NCBI RefSeq assembly: GCF_001514195.1
Contig: NZ_KQ948743.1
Span: 85,941 to 149,940 of the forward strand
Origin: Streptomyces griseorubiginosus
GTDB lineage: Bacteria > Actinomycetota > Actinomycetes > Streptomycetales > Streptomycetaceae
DNA: 64,000 bases
Direction: 5' to 3'
The notes under the pieces were generated by a model. That model did no database searches. It was given only the letters and a program-made list of their open reading frames with translations, and was not told where the DNA came from. Both the position numbers and the translations under genes were made by a program. This document shows positions 50,102 to 59,238 of the stretch, piece by piece. Position 1 is the stretch's first letter; every line of letters starts with the position of its first letter.

Positions 50102-51040
50102 ATGCGTCTGCTCGGACTCGCCTGCGGGCAGCAGGAAGGCAGTGCCGAGGTACTGCTGAAGGCCGCCCTGACCGCGGCCGCGCGCGAGGGGACAGCCGTC
50201 GAGATGGTACGGCTGACCGACCTGTCCCTGGTGACCGCGGCCACCGCGGATGCCAGGGACGACGCGGCCTGGTTCTGCGACCAACTGCTCGACGCGGACG
50301 GTGTGATCGTCAGCTCCCCCACCTACACCCGCAGCGCACCAGGAGCGTTGAAGCTCCTCATCGACCGGGCCTTCGGTCCGCGCACGGACGTGGTCTTCGT
50401 CCGTGAGGCCCTCGCCCGCCGCGAACACGGCCGGGCCGAGCAGGAAGAGACACGCAGCCCTCTGGGCCTCGACACCGCCCCCGACCCGCGGGTCCTCAAG
50501 CCGCGCGTAGCCGGCTTCATCGCCGTGGGCGGCTGCCCCTCCCCCCACTGGCGCACGCTGACGCTGCCCACCCTGCACGCCCTGGCCTTCCCCCTGCACA
50601 TGGCCGTCGCCGACCAGATGGAAGTCCCCACCCCTGGCGGCCTGGGCGGCATAGCCACCGACCCGGTGGCGGTGGCGCGCGCCGAGCGACTGGGCGGCGC
50701 GGTGGCCAGGCAACTCGGCCTGCCCCACGACGAGGTCCGGTTCCTGGGGGAGCCCGGCACCTGTCCGATGTGCCACCTCGACCTGATCGTGCTGCGCGGC
50801 GACCACGCCGAGTGCGGCACCTGCGGGGCCGAGGGCCGGTTCGTCGTCGTGGACGGCGCCGTCCGGGTCGACTTCTCCCCCACCGGCACCGCTTCCTCCG
50901 TGCACACCCTCACGGAGCTGGATGCGCACTACCGAGAACTGCTGGGCACCGCCGCACTGGAGCCGGACCCCCAGGAGATCGACAAGCATGCCGCCGCGTT
51001 CCGCGACAGCGTCCGCGTCCTGCGCCCACCGCGGCCGTAG
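50102..51040 (+). CDS. NAD(P)H-dependent FMN reductase with C-terminal zinc ribbon
   Basis: A 312-residue protein. Residues 1-200 are flavodoxin-fold NADPH-dependent FMN reductase (LLGLACGQQEGSAEVLL; GVIVSSPTYTRSAPGALKLLIDRAFGP). Residues about 225-250 form a rubredoxin-like zinc ribbon, CPMCHLDLIV-LRGDHAECGTCG (CxxC...CxxC). ATG 50102 is preferred because GAGGTG lies 5 nt upstream. Such ribbon-bearing reductases may channel electrons to a partner. Here the FAD monooxygenase two genes upstream is the obvious candidate, although that protein should use NAD(P)H itself. Confidence 0.8.
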   Translation: MRLLGLACGQQEGSAEVLLKAALTAAAREGTAVEMVRLTDLSLVTAATADARDDAAWFCDQLLDADGVIVSSPTYTRSAPGALKLLIDRAFGPRTDVVFVREALARREHGRAEQEETRSPLGLDTAPDPRVLKPRVAGFIAVGGCPSPHWRTLTLPTLHALAFPLHMAVADQMEVPTPGGLGGIATDPVAVARAERLGGAVARQLGLPHDEVRFLGEPGTCPMCHLDLIVLRGDHAECGTCGAEGRFVVVDGAVRVDFSPTGTASSVHTLTELDAHYRELLGTAALEPDPQEIDKHAAAFRDSVRVLRPPRP

Positions 51041-51277
51041 ACGACCGTTCTCGGCTCTCAAGAACCAACGACGCCGGGCCTGCCGTGCTCCACTGTGTCC
51101 AGGACCACGACGGCGACCGCAGGGATTTCTTCGGCCATCGTCTCGTCCCAACTCCTGAAGCAGCGCCCGTAGGTTCAGATCGGGGAGTGCTTCCGCGCCG
51201 TTCGGGCAGCGCCTCCGGGGCGAGGCGGTCATCCGCAGCGTTCACGGCAAGGCCCGCCTGTCACGCCGTAGAAGCTC

Positions 51278-51916
51278 TCAAGCGGGCGCCGACGAGCCTC
51301 GGCGTCCTGCCCCGGTGGTTGTAAGGGTGCGCGGCCTCGGGGCCAGCGCCGCGCGCAGCGCCGGGGTGAGGATCTCGCGGATCTCGGACGTCGTGAGGGC
51401 GGCGGGGGTGGGCAGGGGGTTGAGGTAGCGGGTGTAGATGAGGCCGCCGAGGATCGTCACCACGGCCGTGGCGCGGGCGGTCGCGTCCCGGCCACCGAGA
51501 AATTCAACAAGCCGGCCCAGCAGCTCGCTTTCCAGGTACTCACGGATCACCTCGGCGGCCTCATCGCCCTGAGCGGTCAGCGTCAGGAAGTCGGCGTCCT
51601 CCCACAAGCCGGTCACCGCCTCGATGAGGCGCTCGGGGAGCGTGGCCGGATCGCCGACCAGGACGTGGTCCACCGCCAGGGCGTTGGCGCACTGGAACTG
51701 CATGACGTCCGCGAACAGGCCCTTCTTCGAGCCGAAGTGATAGGCGATCAGCGCCGCGTCGACGCCGGCGACCGCGGCCACCGCACGCACCGTGGTGCCC
51801 CGGTATCCGCGCTCCAGGAACAGCGTTCGCGCCGCCGAGACGATCGCCTCGCGGGTCGGTGGGTTGCCGCGGGGACGGCCTCGGGTGCGGGCAGGAGCAG
51901 GGGCGGCGTTATTCAT
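51278..51916 (-). CDS. TetR-family regulator
   Basis: A 212-residue TetR protein. TREAIVSAARTLFLERGYRGTTVRAVAAVAGVDAALIAYHFGSKKGLF is the standard helix-turn-helix (residues about 22-68, given in part). The C-terminal ligand domain has no specific marker. The N-terminus is basic (TRGRPRGNP). It is divergent from the NmrA-like gene at 52000 and probably represses it. The start ATG 51916 has no clear ribosome site, so a leaderless mRNA is possible. The 51041-51277 gap holds nothing supportable. Confidence 0.88.
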   Translation of the reverse strand: MNNAAPAPARTRGRPRGNPPTREAIVSAARTLFLERGYRGTTVRAVAAVAGVDAALIAYHFGSKKGLFADVMQFQCANALAVDHVLVGDPATLPERLIEAVTGLWEDADFLTLTAQGDEAAEVIREYLESELLGRLVEFLGGRDATARATAVVTILGGLIYTRYLNPLPTPAALTTSEIREILTPALRAALAPRPRTLTTTGAGRRGSSAPA

Positions 51917-51999
51917 CAACGTTGAGCCTGCGGTGCGTGATCGGCACAGTCAAGGGCGTTCCGACAGCCATCAGCCATACGAAAGGACGGCCGTACACC

Positions 52000-52692
52000 A
52001 TGCGTATCGCAGTCTTCGGCGCCAACGGACCGACCGGCCGCCACCTCACCGACCAGGCCCTCGCCGCCGGTCACGAGGTCGTCGCCGTGACGCGCCGCCC
52101 CGGGTCCCTGACGCCACGGCCCGGCCTCACCGTTGCCGTCGCCGACGCCACCGATCCGGCGGCCGTCGACGCCGCGATCGGTGGGACGGACGCCGTCCTG
52201 TCCGCCCTGGGCGCCCGCTTCAGCAAGGAGACCATCACCGTGTACTCGGCGAGCGCCACGGCCATCACCGGCGCGATGAGCCGCCACGGCATCAAGCGGC
52301 TGCTCGCCGTCAGTTCGAGCATCGCCGACCCGAACTGGCGCCCCACCGGCGCGCACTTCTTCAACCATGTCCTCGACCCGCTGGTGAACCGACGCCTCGG
52401 CCGCACCCTCCACGAGGACATGCGCCGCATGGAGGCAGTGATCCGTCGGACGGACCTCGACTGGACCCTCGTCCGGCCGTCGGGCCTCTTCGAGCATCCT
52501 CACGTCACGGACTACCACGCCCGCGAGACCAGCGCTGACGGCGTCTTCACCGCCCGCGCCGACCTCGCCGCGAGCATGCTGCGCGAGCTGGAGGAAGGCC
52601 AGTACGTCCGCACGGCGATGGGCGTCATCACCACCGCGGTGAAGCCGAACATCGTCAAGCTGATCTGGCAGGAGGGGGTGCGGAAGAAGTGA
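52000..52692 (+). CDS. NAD(P)-binding atypical SDR (NmrA/BLVRB-like)
   Basis: A 230-residue Rossmann protein. VFGANGPTGRHLTDQAL is the GxxGxxG cofactor site; VVAVTRRPGSL, DATDPAAVDAAIGGTDAVLSALG, LLAVSSS and WTLVRPSGLFE follow in the order seen in biliverdin-reductase-B-like and NmrA-like reductases. ACGAAAGGACGG lies upstream of the ATG. It faces away from a TetR gene, as often seen for stress-induced reductases. Confidence 0.88.
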   Translation: MRIAVFGANGPTGRHLTDQALAAGHEVVAVTRRPGSLTPRPGLTVAVADATDPAAVDAAIGGTDAVLSALGARFSKETITVYSASATAITGAMSRHGIKRLLAVSSSIADPNWRPTGAHFFNHVLDPLVNRRLGRTLHEDMRRMEAVIRRTDLDWTLVRPSGLFEHPHVTDYHARETSADGVFTARADLAASMLRELEEGQYVRTAMGVITTAVKPNIVKLIWQEGVRKK

Positions 52693-52728
52693 GCGGGGCC
52701 GACGGCTCGAGCCGGCTGATCCGGGTGA

Positions 52729-53157
52729 CTACGTCAGAGGTGCGCAGTGCACGTTGTTCGCTCCGCCGCTCTGGTCGGAGATCCATCCCCAGTAGCTCAC
52801 GCAGTGCCCGGGGTGGCCGATGTACACCGGACCGGCGTAGGTCCTGTACTGACCCTCGTCGAACTCGGGGTCCACGTCCTGGGCGTCCGTGACCGCCGCC
52901 AGCATGGAGACGGCGGTGCCGGTACGGGCGCGCACGGTGACCACGCAGTCCTTTCCGGTCGACGGGTTGTACGTCAGGTAGACCGTGCCCGCCGTACCGA
53001 CCGGTGCCGAGTCGACCACCGTGTAGCCCGCCCCGCAGACACCGTTGTACTTCGCCAGTGGCGTGGCCGCCCCTGCCTGCGGCGCCACAGCCCCCATGGC
53101 GCCGACGACGGCTGCCGCGACCGCTCCGACCGCTGCGGCACGCTGAATGATGTTCAT
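52729..53157 (-). CDS. SapA-like spore-associated secreted protein
   Basis: A 142-residue exported protein. Residues 1-30 are a signal peptide (MNIIQRAAAVGAVAAAVVG..., cleavage near AGAAT). The mature part has four Cys (VCGAGYTVVDS, DCVVTVRAR, HCVSYWGWI, VHCAP), suggesting two disulfides, and the pattern YNGVCGAGYTVVDSAPVG--GTVYLTYN resembles the spore-associated protein A family of Streptomyces. The start 53157 is chosen from the signal peptide and GGGGGATC upstream. Its role on the spore or hyphal surface is unknown. Confidence 0.7.
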   Translation of the reverse strand: MNIIQRAAAVGAVAAAVVGAMGAVAPQAGAATPLAKYNGVCGAGYTVVDSAPVGTAGTVYLTYNPSTGKDCVVTVRARTGTAVSMLAAVTDAQDVDPEFDEGQYRTYAGPVYIGHPGHCVSYWGWISDQSGGANNVHCAPLT

Positions 53158-53317
53158 GTCGATCCCCCGTTTCGTCGACTGCTCCAACAGCTGTCGACCA
53201 CGGAGGAACTGACCGCCCTCACCCATCCGGCGTTGTAGGCCCACAGGGACCGGTTACCGAACCCGGACACGGAGTGCACGGCTCCGTGGCAGTGCCCTCG
53301 AGAAACCGCGGTGCCCC

Positions 53318-53755
53318 TCACACGCGAGGTCTGTTCAACAGTCGAGAGAGCACGATGGCGCTCTCGGTTCGCTGAACGGGAGCGGTGGAGCGGACGCGTT
53401 GGATGGCACGTTCCAGGTGGGGGATGTCTCTGGCGAGCATGTGCACGACTGCGTCGGCGGCTCCGGAGACGGTGCACGCTTCGACGACCTCGGGGATGTC
53501 CTTGAGGGCCTGGCACAGTTCGGCGGGGGTGGGATTGCCGGTGCAGAAGACCTCGACGAAGGCCTCGGTGTTCCAGGCCAGTGCCTGGGGGTCGATGAGA
53601 GCGGTGAAACCCCGGATCGCGCCGGTGGCCACCAGACGGTCGAGGCGCCGTTTCGCGGCGGACGCGGACAGTCCGGCCGCGGTGCCGATCTCGGCGTACG
53701 TGGCTCGTGCGTTGTGCACCACGCAGCGGACGATCGCTTCGTCGATAGCGTCCAT
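53318..53755 (-). CDS. Lrp/AsnC-family regulator
   Basis: A 145-residue Lrp/AsnC protein. IDEAIVRCVVHNARATYAEIGTAAGLSASAAKRRLDRLVATGAIRGF (in parts) is the winged helix; residues about 62-140 are the RAM effector domain (AFVEVFCTGNPTPAEL). It is divergent from the M20 peptidase gene at 53914 and likely regulates it in response to an amino acid. Confidence 0.9.
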   Translation of the reverse strand: MDAIDEAIVRCVVHNARATYAEIGTAAGLSASAAKRRLDRLVATGAIRGFTALIDPQALAWNTEAFVEVFCTGNPTPAELCQALKDIPEVVEACTVSGAADAVVHMLARDIPHLERAIQRVRSTAPVQRTESAIVLSRLLNRPRV

Positions 53756-53913
53756 GAGGTCACTCCAGAGTCATGAGCGAGCAATAATCCGCCAGCAGCC
53801 CGCCGACATTGCAAGAAAGCCGCAGTGGCCAGCAGCAAATGACGATTGCTTGCGCCAGTGCGCCGAACATAGTCTCCGGCTTGTCCTGATGTCACGTGCC
53901 GGGAGCAGTGGTG

Positions 53914-55188
53914 ATGACAGCAATTCTGAGCGACGTGGAAGCCTCGGCCCTGGCCGCGGTGGACGAGGCCGCCATCGCCCGGTTGCTGCTGGAACTTCTC
54001 GCTGTCCCGAGCGTGACGGGGAGCGCCGCGGAGTCCGAGCTTCAGCACGTCCTGGCCCGGCATCTGGAGCGGATGGACCTCGACGTGGACCTGTGGTCCA
54101 TGAACCTGCCCGAGCTGCGTGCCCATCCCGACTTTCCCGGCAGCGAGGCCGTACGCACGGAGGCGTGGGGCCTGGTGGGCGGCACACGGCCGCAGGGCGA
54201 CGGGCCGACCCTGGTCCTCCAGGGGCATGTCGACGTCGTCCCGCCCGGGGACCTCGCGCGATGGGAGGGCGACCCGTTCCGTCCACGGGTCACCGGGGAC
54301 GTGGTGCACGCACGGGGAGCGTGCGACATGAAGGCGGGGATAGTCGCGATCCTCGCCGCCCTGGCCGCGATACGGCAGGCGGGCGCAAGGCTGCGGGGCC
54401 AGTTGTCGGCGCAGTTCGTGGTCAGCGAGGAGGACGGCGGACTCGGAGCGTTCGGCACCCTTCAGCGCGGCCACCGCGGTGACGCCTGCATCATCACCGA
54501 ACCGACGGCAGGCGCGCTCATGACCGCGAACGCCGGCGCCCTGACCTTTCGCATCCAGGTACCCGGCCGGGCCACCCACGGCAGCACCCGATACGCGGGA
54601 GTGAACGCCATCGACGCGTACCTGCCCATCCACCGCGCACTCGCCCACCTGGAAACCCGCCGCAATGCCGGCGCCGACCCGCTCATGTCCGAGTACCCCG
54701 TCCCCTACCCGCTGTCCGTCGGCACCGTCCATTCCGGCGACTGGGCCAGCAGCGTCCCCGACCTGCTCGTGGCCGAGGGAAGACTGGGCGTCCGGCTGGA
54801 GGAGGACCCGGCCCAGGCACGCGCCGAACTGGAGGCATGCGTGGCAGAGGCCTGCGAGGCCGACCCCTGGCTCCGCACCCACCCCGCCACGGTGACGTGG
54901 CCCGGCGGACAGTTCGCCAGCGGACGACTGCCGGCCGGGCATCCCCTCGCGGCACAGGTCGCCGCCGCGCACGCCGACGTCACCGGCGGCCCCCGGCCCG
55001 CTGAGCGAGGCGCGCCGTACGGCAGTGACCTGCGGCTGTACTCCGGGGCGGGCATCCCCACCTTGCAGTACGGCCCCGGCGAGGTACACCTCGCCCACGG
55101 TCCCCAGGAACGCGTCCGCGTGAGCGAAGTCGTCACGGTCACCCGGGCGTTGGTGCTTGCCGCACTGCGCACGGTCGGCACGAAGTAG
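53914..55188 (+). CDS. M20-family metallopeptidase/deacylase (ArgE/DapE-like)
   Basis: A 424-residue zinc hydrolase. Metal ligands: His and Asp in LQGHVDVVPPGD, Asp in GACDMKAGIVA, the Glu pair in VVSEEDGGLGA, Glu in IITEPT and His near the end in VHLAHGPQERV. Residues about 190-310 are the dimerisation lid (GRATHGSTRYAGVNAID). Family members deacylate N-acyl amino acids or cleave dipeptides. ATG 53914 follows GGGAG; GTGs at 53908 and 53911 are close alternatives. The divergent Lrp gene suggests amino-acid control. Confidence 0.88.
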   Translation: MTAILSDVEASALAAVDEAAIARLLLELLAVPSVTGSAAESELQHVLARHLERMDLDVDLWSMNLPELRAHPDFPGSEAVRTEAWGLVGGTRPQGDGPTLVLQGHVDVVPPGDLARWEGDPFRPRVTGDVVHARGACDMKAGIVAILAALAAIRQAGARLRGQLSAQFVVSEEDGGLGAFGTLQRGHRGDACIITEPTAGALMTANAGALTFRIQVPGRATHGSTRYAGVNAIDAYLPIHRALAHLETRRNAGADPLMSEYPVPYPLSVGTVHSGDWASSVPDLLVAEGRLGVRLEEDPAQARAELEACVAEACEADPWLRTHPATVTWPGGQFASGRLPAGHPLAAQVAAAHADVTGGPRPAERGAPYGSDLRLYSGAGIPTLQYGPGEVHLAHGPQERVRVSEVVTVTRALVLAALRTVGTK

Positions 55189-55263
55189 GAGCCGTCGGTC
55201 CCATCCCCTGTCGGTTGCTCACAGCCAGCTGGGGCCGCACCGGGACGCGGGCGATGGACGCCC

Positions 55264-56136
55264 TTACTCAGAGGCGGCGCCTGCCCGGAGTATGTCGATC
55301 CCCGCTCGGTCCGTGTCGTCCGGTGCCGCGTTCAGGCGGTGTGTGAGCACCCAGCGTCCGTCGTCCATCGCTCCGGCGAAGAGGGAGGCGTGACGGGTTG
55401 CCCCGTTGTGCCACAGCAAGGGTCCGGACGTCTGCCAGCTCGGTGCGGGATCTCCCAGCCGACGCTCCAGCAGCAGCCGTACCACAAGGTCGGCCGCCGC
55501 ACGGGGAGTTGCCCACAGCCCTCCCGCCGGCAGGATCGCACCGTCCATCGTCCACGGCCGGCGGGGTCGGCCCAGAAGTCCGGGGGTCGGGAGCCGTCGG
55601 CCGGGGTCGGGGTTGACGGCCACCTCCGTGATGCCGAGCGGGCGCAGGACGTAAGCGGTCACAAGCTCTTCGTACGTCAGTCCCGAAGCGACCGTCAGGG
55701 CCGCGCCGAGCACGGCGTAGCCAAGGTTGGAGTACTCCTCCCCCGTGCCGGCGGGACGCGTGGCGAGCGTGTCGAGTCGGGACAGCAGCTGGTTCAACGC
55801 GTGGCGGTCGAACGAGGCGTACGGGTCACGGTGGGAGTGCCGACCCGGTGGCAGACGTGGCAGGCCCGAGGTGTGACGGGCGAGGTGCAGAAGTGTGATC
55901 CCTGTCCCTGGAGTGGCGGGAAGCCACCGTTCCACGGGGTCGTCGAGCGACAGCGCTCCGGAGGCGGCCATACGGGTCAGCGCGGTGCCCGTGACGACTT
56001 TGGTGAGCGAGCCGATCTCCACGAAGCGGTCGGCGGCGTGACCGTTGCTGAAAGTCGGCGGGCCTGTGTGGCTGAACACGCAGGTCGGTGTGCGTCGCAC
56101 GGCGGCCCTCACACCTCCCGCGGCGACACTGCGCAC
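55264..56136 (-). CDS. Beta-lactamase-fold serine hydrolase
   Basis: A 290-residue class C beta-lactamase/DD-peptidase-like protein. The SxxK motif is SLTK in EIGSLTKVVTGTAL, YxN is YSN in GEEYSNLGYAVLG, and the third motif region is near LWHNGATRHASLFAG, where the usual KTG is HNG. No signal peptide is apparent, so an esterase-type cytoplasmic role is possible. The start at GTG 56136 is uncertain. Confidence 0.8.
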   Translation of the reverse strand: MRSVAAGGVRAAVRRTPTCVFSHTGPPTFSNGHAADRFVEIGSLTKVVTGTALTRMAASGALSLDDPVERWLPATPGTGITLLHLARHTSGLPRLPPGRHSHRDPYASFDRHALNQLLSRLDTLATRPAGTGEEYSNLGYAVLGAALTVASGLTYEELVTAYVLRPLGITEVAVNPDPGRRLPTPGLLGRPRRPWTMDGAILPAGGLWATPRAAADLVVRLLLERRLGDPAPSWQTSGPLLWHNGATRHASLFAGAMDDGRWVLTHRLNAAPDDTDRAGIDILRAGAASE

Positions 56137-56389
56137 ACGTACGCGACGGTGCCGTAGGCGAGTTGTGACGGTGATGCCTTGAGTGATGGCTTGACGCAGG
56201 GATGGTTCACACGGTCTCCGTCCAGTGCCTCAACAGGGCGCGTCGTTCGGGTAGTCACCCATTTTCCAACGGCGCCCGGCCTCCGGCGGCGGGGTCGGAC
56301 GATTCCGCGTTTCATGGTTCAAAACGAGACCGCGCCCTGAGAGCCTGCCTACGACGGCCTGAATCGACACCACTGAAACGGGAGCGGCG

Positions 56390-56665
56390 ATGATCGCGCG
56401 CGTGGCTGTATGGGAACCGATGCCGACCGATGACCGCGACTGGGTGCTGGAGGCCGCGGCCGGCGTGCCGGGCGTCCGCGGCAGCTATCACCTCGTTGAT
56501 CCCGCGACCGGCAACGGGCTGAGCATTGCCTTCTTCGAGGATGAAGCCGCCGCCCAAGCCGCCCGGAAAGCGATCGAGAGGCGCGCGGAAGAGATCGGCT
56601 GGAACGACGTTCCGCACCCGGCGCCCGCTTCCACGACCATGTACGAGGTCATGCGTCACGTGTAG
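56390..56665 (+). CDS. Small dimeric alpha/beta-barrel (ABM-like) protein
   Basis: A 91-residue protein of the antibiotic-biosynthesis-monooxygenase-like ferredoxin fold: MIARVAVWEPM first strand, GVRGSYHLVDPATGNGLSIAFFEDEAAAQAARKAI and TMYEVMRHV final strand (in parts). GGGAGC stands before the ATG. Members are often heme- or cofactor-free oxygenases or simply structural. The substrate is unknown. Confidence 0.75.
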   Translation: MIARVAVWEPMPTDDRDWVLEAAAGVPGVRGSYHLVDPATGNGLSIAFFEDEAAAQAARKAIERRAEEIGWNDVPHPAPASTTMYEVMRHV

Positions 56666-56847
56666 CCGGTACAGCCTCGCCGGACCGTCGGTGGTCGAAC
56701 AGCCCGCAACCCCGCACCGATCAGACGGGCTCCCGCATTCGCACGGGGTGATGTCCGTGCGGAGCGGCCCGACAGCCCGGAACGACGCCCGCGCTCCCCG
56801 TCGCGCCCTGCGCGCAGGTGAGCCGGGCGCCTCCGCCGCTGGGTCGA

Positions 56848-57699
56848 TCAGTGCACGGAGTCCGCGGCCGCGACGATGGCACGGTCGACCGCTTCCGGGC
56901 TGATTGCAGGAACGTCGTGGCCCGAGCGGGTACGGATGAGGTGGGCACCCACTCGACGCGCACCGAACTCCTGGGCGGCCGTCGGCACGGCGTGGTCCTC
57001 GGTCGCGACGACCGCCCACTTCGGCGTCTTCGCCGGCGGATTCACCGTGGCCTTGTCGCTGAAGGCCGAGAACGCGATCGGCTCCTGGGTCACCGAGGCC
57101 ACGTCGATGGCCGACTTCGGCAGACCGTTGCCGTAGACCGTCCCGTACTTGGCGGCCTTGATGTAGACGTCGGTGTCACCGCCGGGCAGGGGGACGGTGC
57201 GCAGGTTCTCCGGAGTGAGTCGCGACCCGGGGAACTGTCCGATCAGGGAGTTGGCGGAGTCTCCCACCCGTGGGATGAGTGCCGCCACGTAGACGAGGGC
57301 CTTGACGTTCGGTGTCTCGGCGGCGACCTGGCTGATGACCTCTCCCGCGTAGGAGTGGCCGACGAGGACGACGGGCCCCTTGAGGGTCTTGAGCTGTGCC
57401 TCGACGTAGGCGCTGTCGAAGGCGAGGCCGCGCAGCGGGGTGTCGATCGCGTAGACCGGGAAGCCGTGACGGCGGAGGTGGCCGACCTCGCTGTTCCAGC
57501 TGGAGGAGTCGGCGAACGCCCCGTGGACCAGGACCACCGTCGGCTTCGTGCGGTGCGCCGACGACGGGGTGAGGGTGTTCTTGTTCGTCACTGTCTGCGC
57601 GGCGACGGCGGTGTCGTTCATCATCGCCAACGAGGCCACGGCCACCCCGCTCGCGAGTCCGGCAGCTGCCAACGCTTTGATGCGAATGGTGAACTTCAT
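56848..57699 (-). CDS. Secreted alpha/beta hydrolase
   Basis: A 283-residue exported hydrolase. The start at 57699 begins a signal peptide (MKFTIRIKALAAAGLASGVAVASLAMM... cleavage near AVAAQ) with AAAGGAA upstream. VVLVHGAFADSSSWNS is the oxyanion strand, the nucleophile is Ser in VLVGHSYAGEV, Asp lies in VVATEDHAVPT and His in TRSGHDVPAISP. It resembles the salicylate-esterase/MES-like hydrolases abundant in Streptomyces. The natural substrate is not evident. Confidence 0.88.
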   Translation of the reverse strand: MKFTIRIKALAAAGLASGVAVASLAMMNDTAVAAQTVTNKNTLTPSSAHRTKPTVVLVHGAFADSSSWNSEVGHLRRHGFPVYAIDTPLRGLAFDSAYVEAQLKTLKGPVVLVGHSYAGEVISQVAAETPNVKALVYVAALIPRVGDSANSLIGQFPGSRLTPENLRTVPLPGGDTDVYIKAAKYGTVYGNGLPKSAIDVASVTQEPIAFSAFSDKATVNPPAKTPKWAVVATEDHAVPTAAQEFGARRVGAHLIRTRSGHDVPAISPEAVDRAIVAAADSVH

Positions 57700-57737
57700 G
57701 TCGAGTCCATTCCTTTCGGGTTGAGCAATCGCACCGG

Positions 57738-57767
57738 TACGGAAAGGCGACGTAATCCGTACGGAAA
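57738..57767. repeat. Direct repeat TACGGAAA in a divergent promoter region
   Basis: TACGGAAA at 57738-57745 and 57760-57767, start-to-start 22 bp, each preceded by a G/C-rich CCG. It lies 39-68 bp upstream of the secreted hydrolase start and could be an activator or repressor site. The rest of the 57700-58154 gap shows no gene. Confidence 0.35.
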
Positions 57768-58154
57768 TGGAACGCGTTGGTCGCGGTCCCCAGTGCTTTG
57801 CGAGATCGACTATGGAGGCCGCGCCGTGGAGCGCGCCAATGCCGATCCCGCTTCGCTCCATGCCGGTCCGGCATGTGTGTCGTCGAAGCTGACGGCTTCG
57901 TGTTCCGGGGGTTCCCGACAGCCGGACAGACACCGTGCGGCTTCGAGTCATGCCCCATCGGCATGAGGACGCAGGCGATCGGCATTGGCGTGACGAGTCC
58001 TGGGCCGCAATGCTCGACGGAAGTCGGGACCCGGTTCAGCGGAAACGAACGCGACTGGGCTGAATTCAGTTCCCTGCGCCGACCTCGGCGCCAAATTTCA
58101 ACCGCCTTCTGTCCGTCTGACGGAGGGCCAGATCATCGAGAAGGATTTCCCTCC

Positions 58155-59093
58155 ATGCCGAGCACTCAGTGGCGCGAAGTGTTGCTGCCAGACGAGAGGA
58201 CACAGCACGCGGAACAGGTGCACGTATTCAGTGAGCTGCAACGCAAGCAGCTCAAGAAGCACGGCCCCGGACGAGCGCTGCACCGCAATCAGGTGGCCGC
58301 ACTGAGGGCCGTCCTCGCGGTGGAGGACAGTCTTCCCGATCATGCACGGCAGGGGATCTTCGCCGCTCCCGCCGCCTATGAGGCCCAAGTCCGGCTGTCC
58401 AACGGGAACTTCTCCGTCGACCGGGCTCCCGACATTCGCGGGTTCGCGATCAAAGTGCTGGGGGCCTCGACTCCGTCGTCCGCCGATGTCGAGCAGAACT
58501 TCACCTTGGTCAGTCAGGAGACGCTGAGGGTCAGCGGCAGCGCGGACGTCGTCGCCATCGTCGACCTCTCCGTCAGTGCGCCCGGCACCGCGCTGCGCAA
58601 GGCCGTGACGCAGCCGGGGCTCACGCGCAGTGCCGTCGCGAACGTACGGGACATGGTGAAGCCGTTCAGTGGTTTCGCCACGCACGACTTCTTCAGCATC
58701 ATGCCGCTGACCTTCGGCGACTACGCGGCCCGGTTGAAGCTGTGCGCGGCCTCGACGACGATCAACAAGGCAGCTCGCAGGGATCTGGCCGCCGACCTTT
58801 TCGCGCGGCTCGCGGACGGCGATCTGGAGTACCGGCTTCAGGCCCAGTTCTTCGAGGACGAGCGTCGCACGCCGATCGAGGACTCCTCGGTGCCCTGGGA
58901 CGCACCCTGGCTAACCGTGGCCCGGCTGCACGTGCCGAGGCAGGCGCCGGACCCCGCACTGGCCGAGGCGGTCGAGAAGAGCAGCTTCAACCCCTGGATC
59001 GCCGCGAAGGAGCATCGGCCCCTCGGTGAACTGATGCGCGCTCGCCAGGCGGCCTATGCAGTGAGCTGGCGCAACCGGGACGCCGCGCCCTGA
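58155..59093 (+). CDS. Catalase-fold protein (SrpA-like)
   Basis: A 312-residue short catalase-like protein. KKHGPGRALHRNQVAALRAVL resembles the start of the small catalase-family proteins, and PDIRGFAIKVLG matches the RGFAxKF block of catalases; a C-terminal half with FSGFATHDFFSIMPLTFGDYAARLKL follows. The full-size catalase heme ligand segment (R-x-F-x-Y) is not obvious, so true catalase activity is unsure. AAGGA stands 9 nt before the ATG. It is divergent from the secreted hydrolase. Confidence 0.75.
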   Translation: MPSTQWREVLLPDERTQHAEQVHVFSELQRKQLKKHGPGRALHRNQVAALRAVLAVEDSLPDHARQGIFAAPAAYEAQVRLSNGNFSVDRAPDIRGFAIKVLGASTPSSADVEQNFTLVSQETLRVSGSADVVAIVDLSVSAPGTALRKAVTQPGLTRSAVANVRDMVKPFSGFATHDFFSIMPLTFGDYAARLKLCAASTTINKAARRDLAADLFARLADGDLEYRLQAQFFEDERRTPIEDSSVPWDAPWLTVARLHVPRQAPDPALAEAVEKSSFNPWIAAKEHRPLGELMRARQAAYAVSWRNRDAAP

Positions 59094-59200
59094 ATGCGTC
59101 CACCCGGCTTTCTTCGACGACCGCGTCCGGTACGCGTTCTCGGCCGGTCGCGCGGCGGTCCCGGTCCGCATGAGCCGACGCACAACTCCTGCGGCCGGCG

Positions 59201-59230
59201 CGTCCGTTCGGGCATACGTCCGAACGGACG
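59201..59230. promoter_or_regulatory. Perfect 11-bp inverted repeat upstream of the LysR gene
   Basis: CGTCCGTTCGG (59201-59211), 8 bp, CCGAACGGACG (59220-59230), ending 8 bp before the chosen start at 59239. It is typical of an operator in shape and place. Confidence 0.6.
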
Positions 59231-59238
59231 CGGCTACG

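Noticed and set aside
47857..51040. Monooxygenase-hydrolase-reductase set read as part of a polyketide cluster
   Set aside because: No polyketide synthase, carrier protein or NRPS gene lies anywhere in the window; a catabolic or detoxifying unit is simpler.
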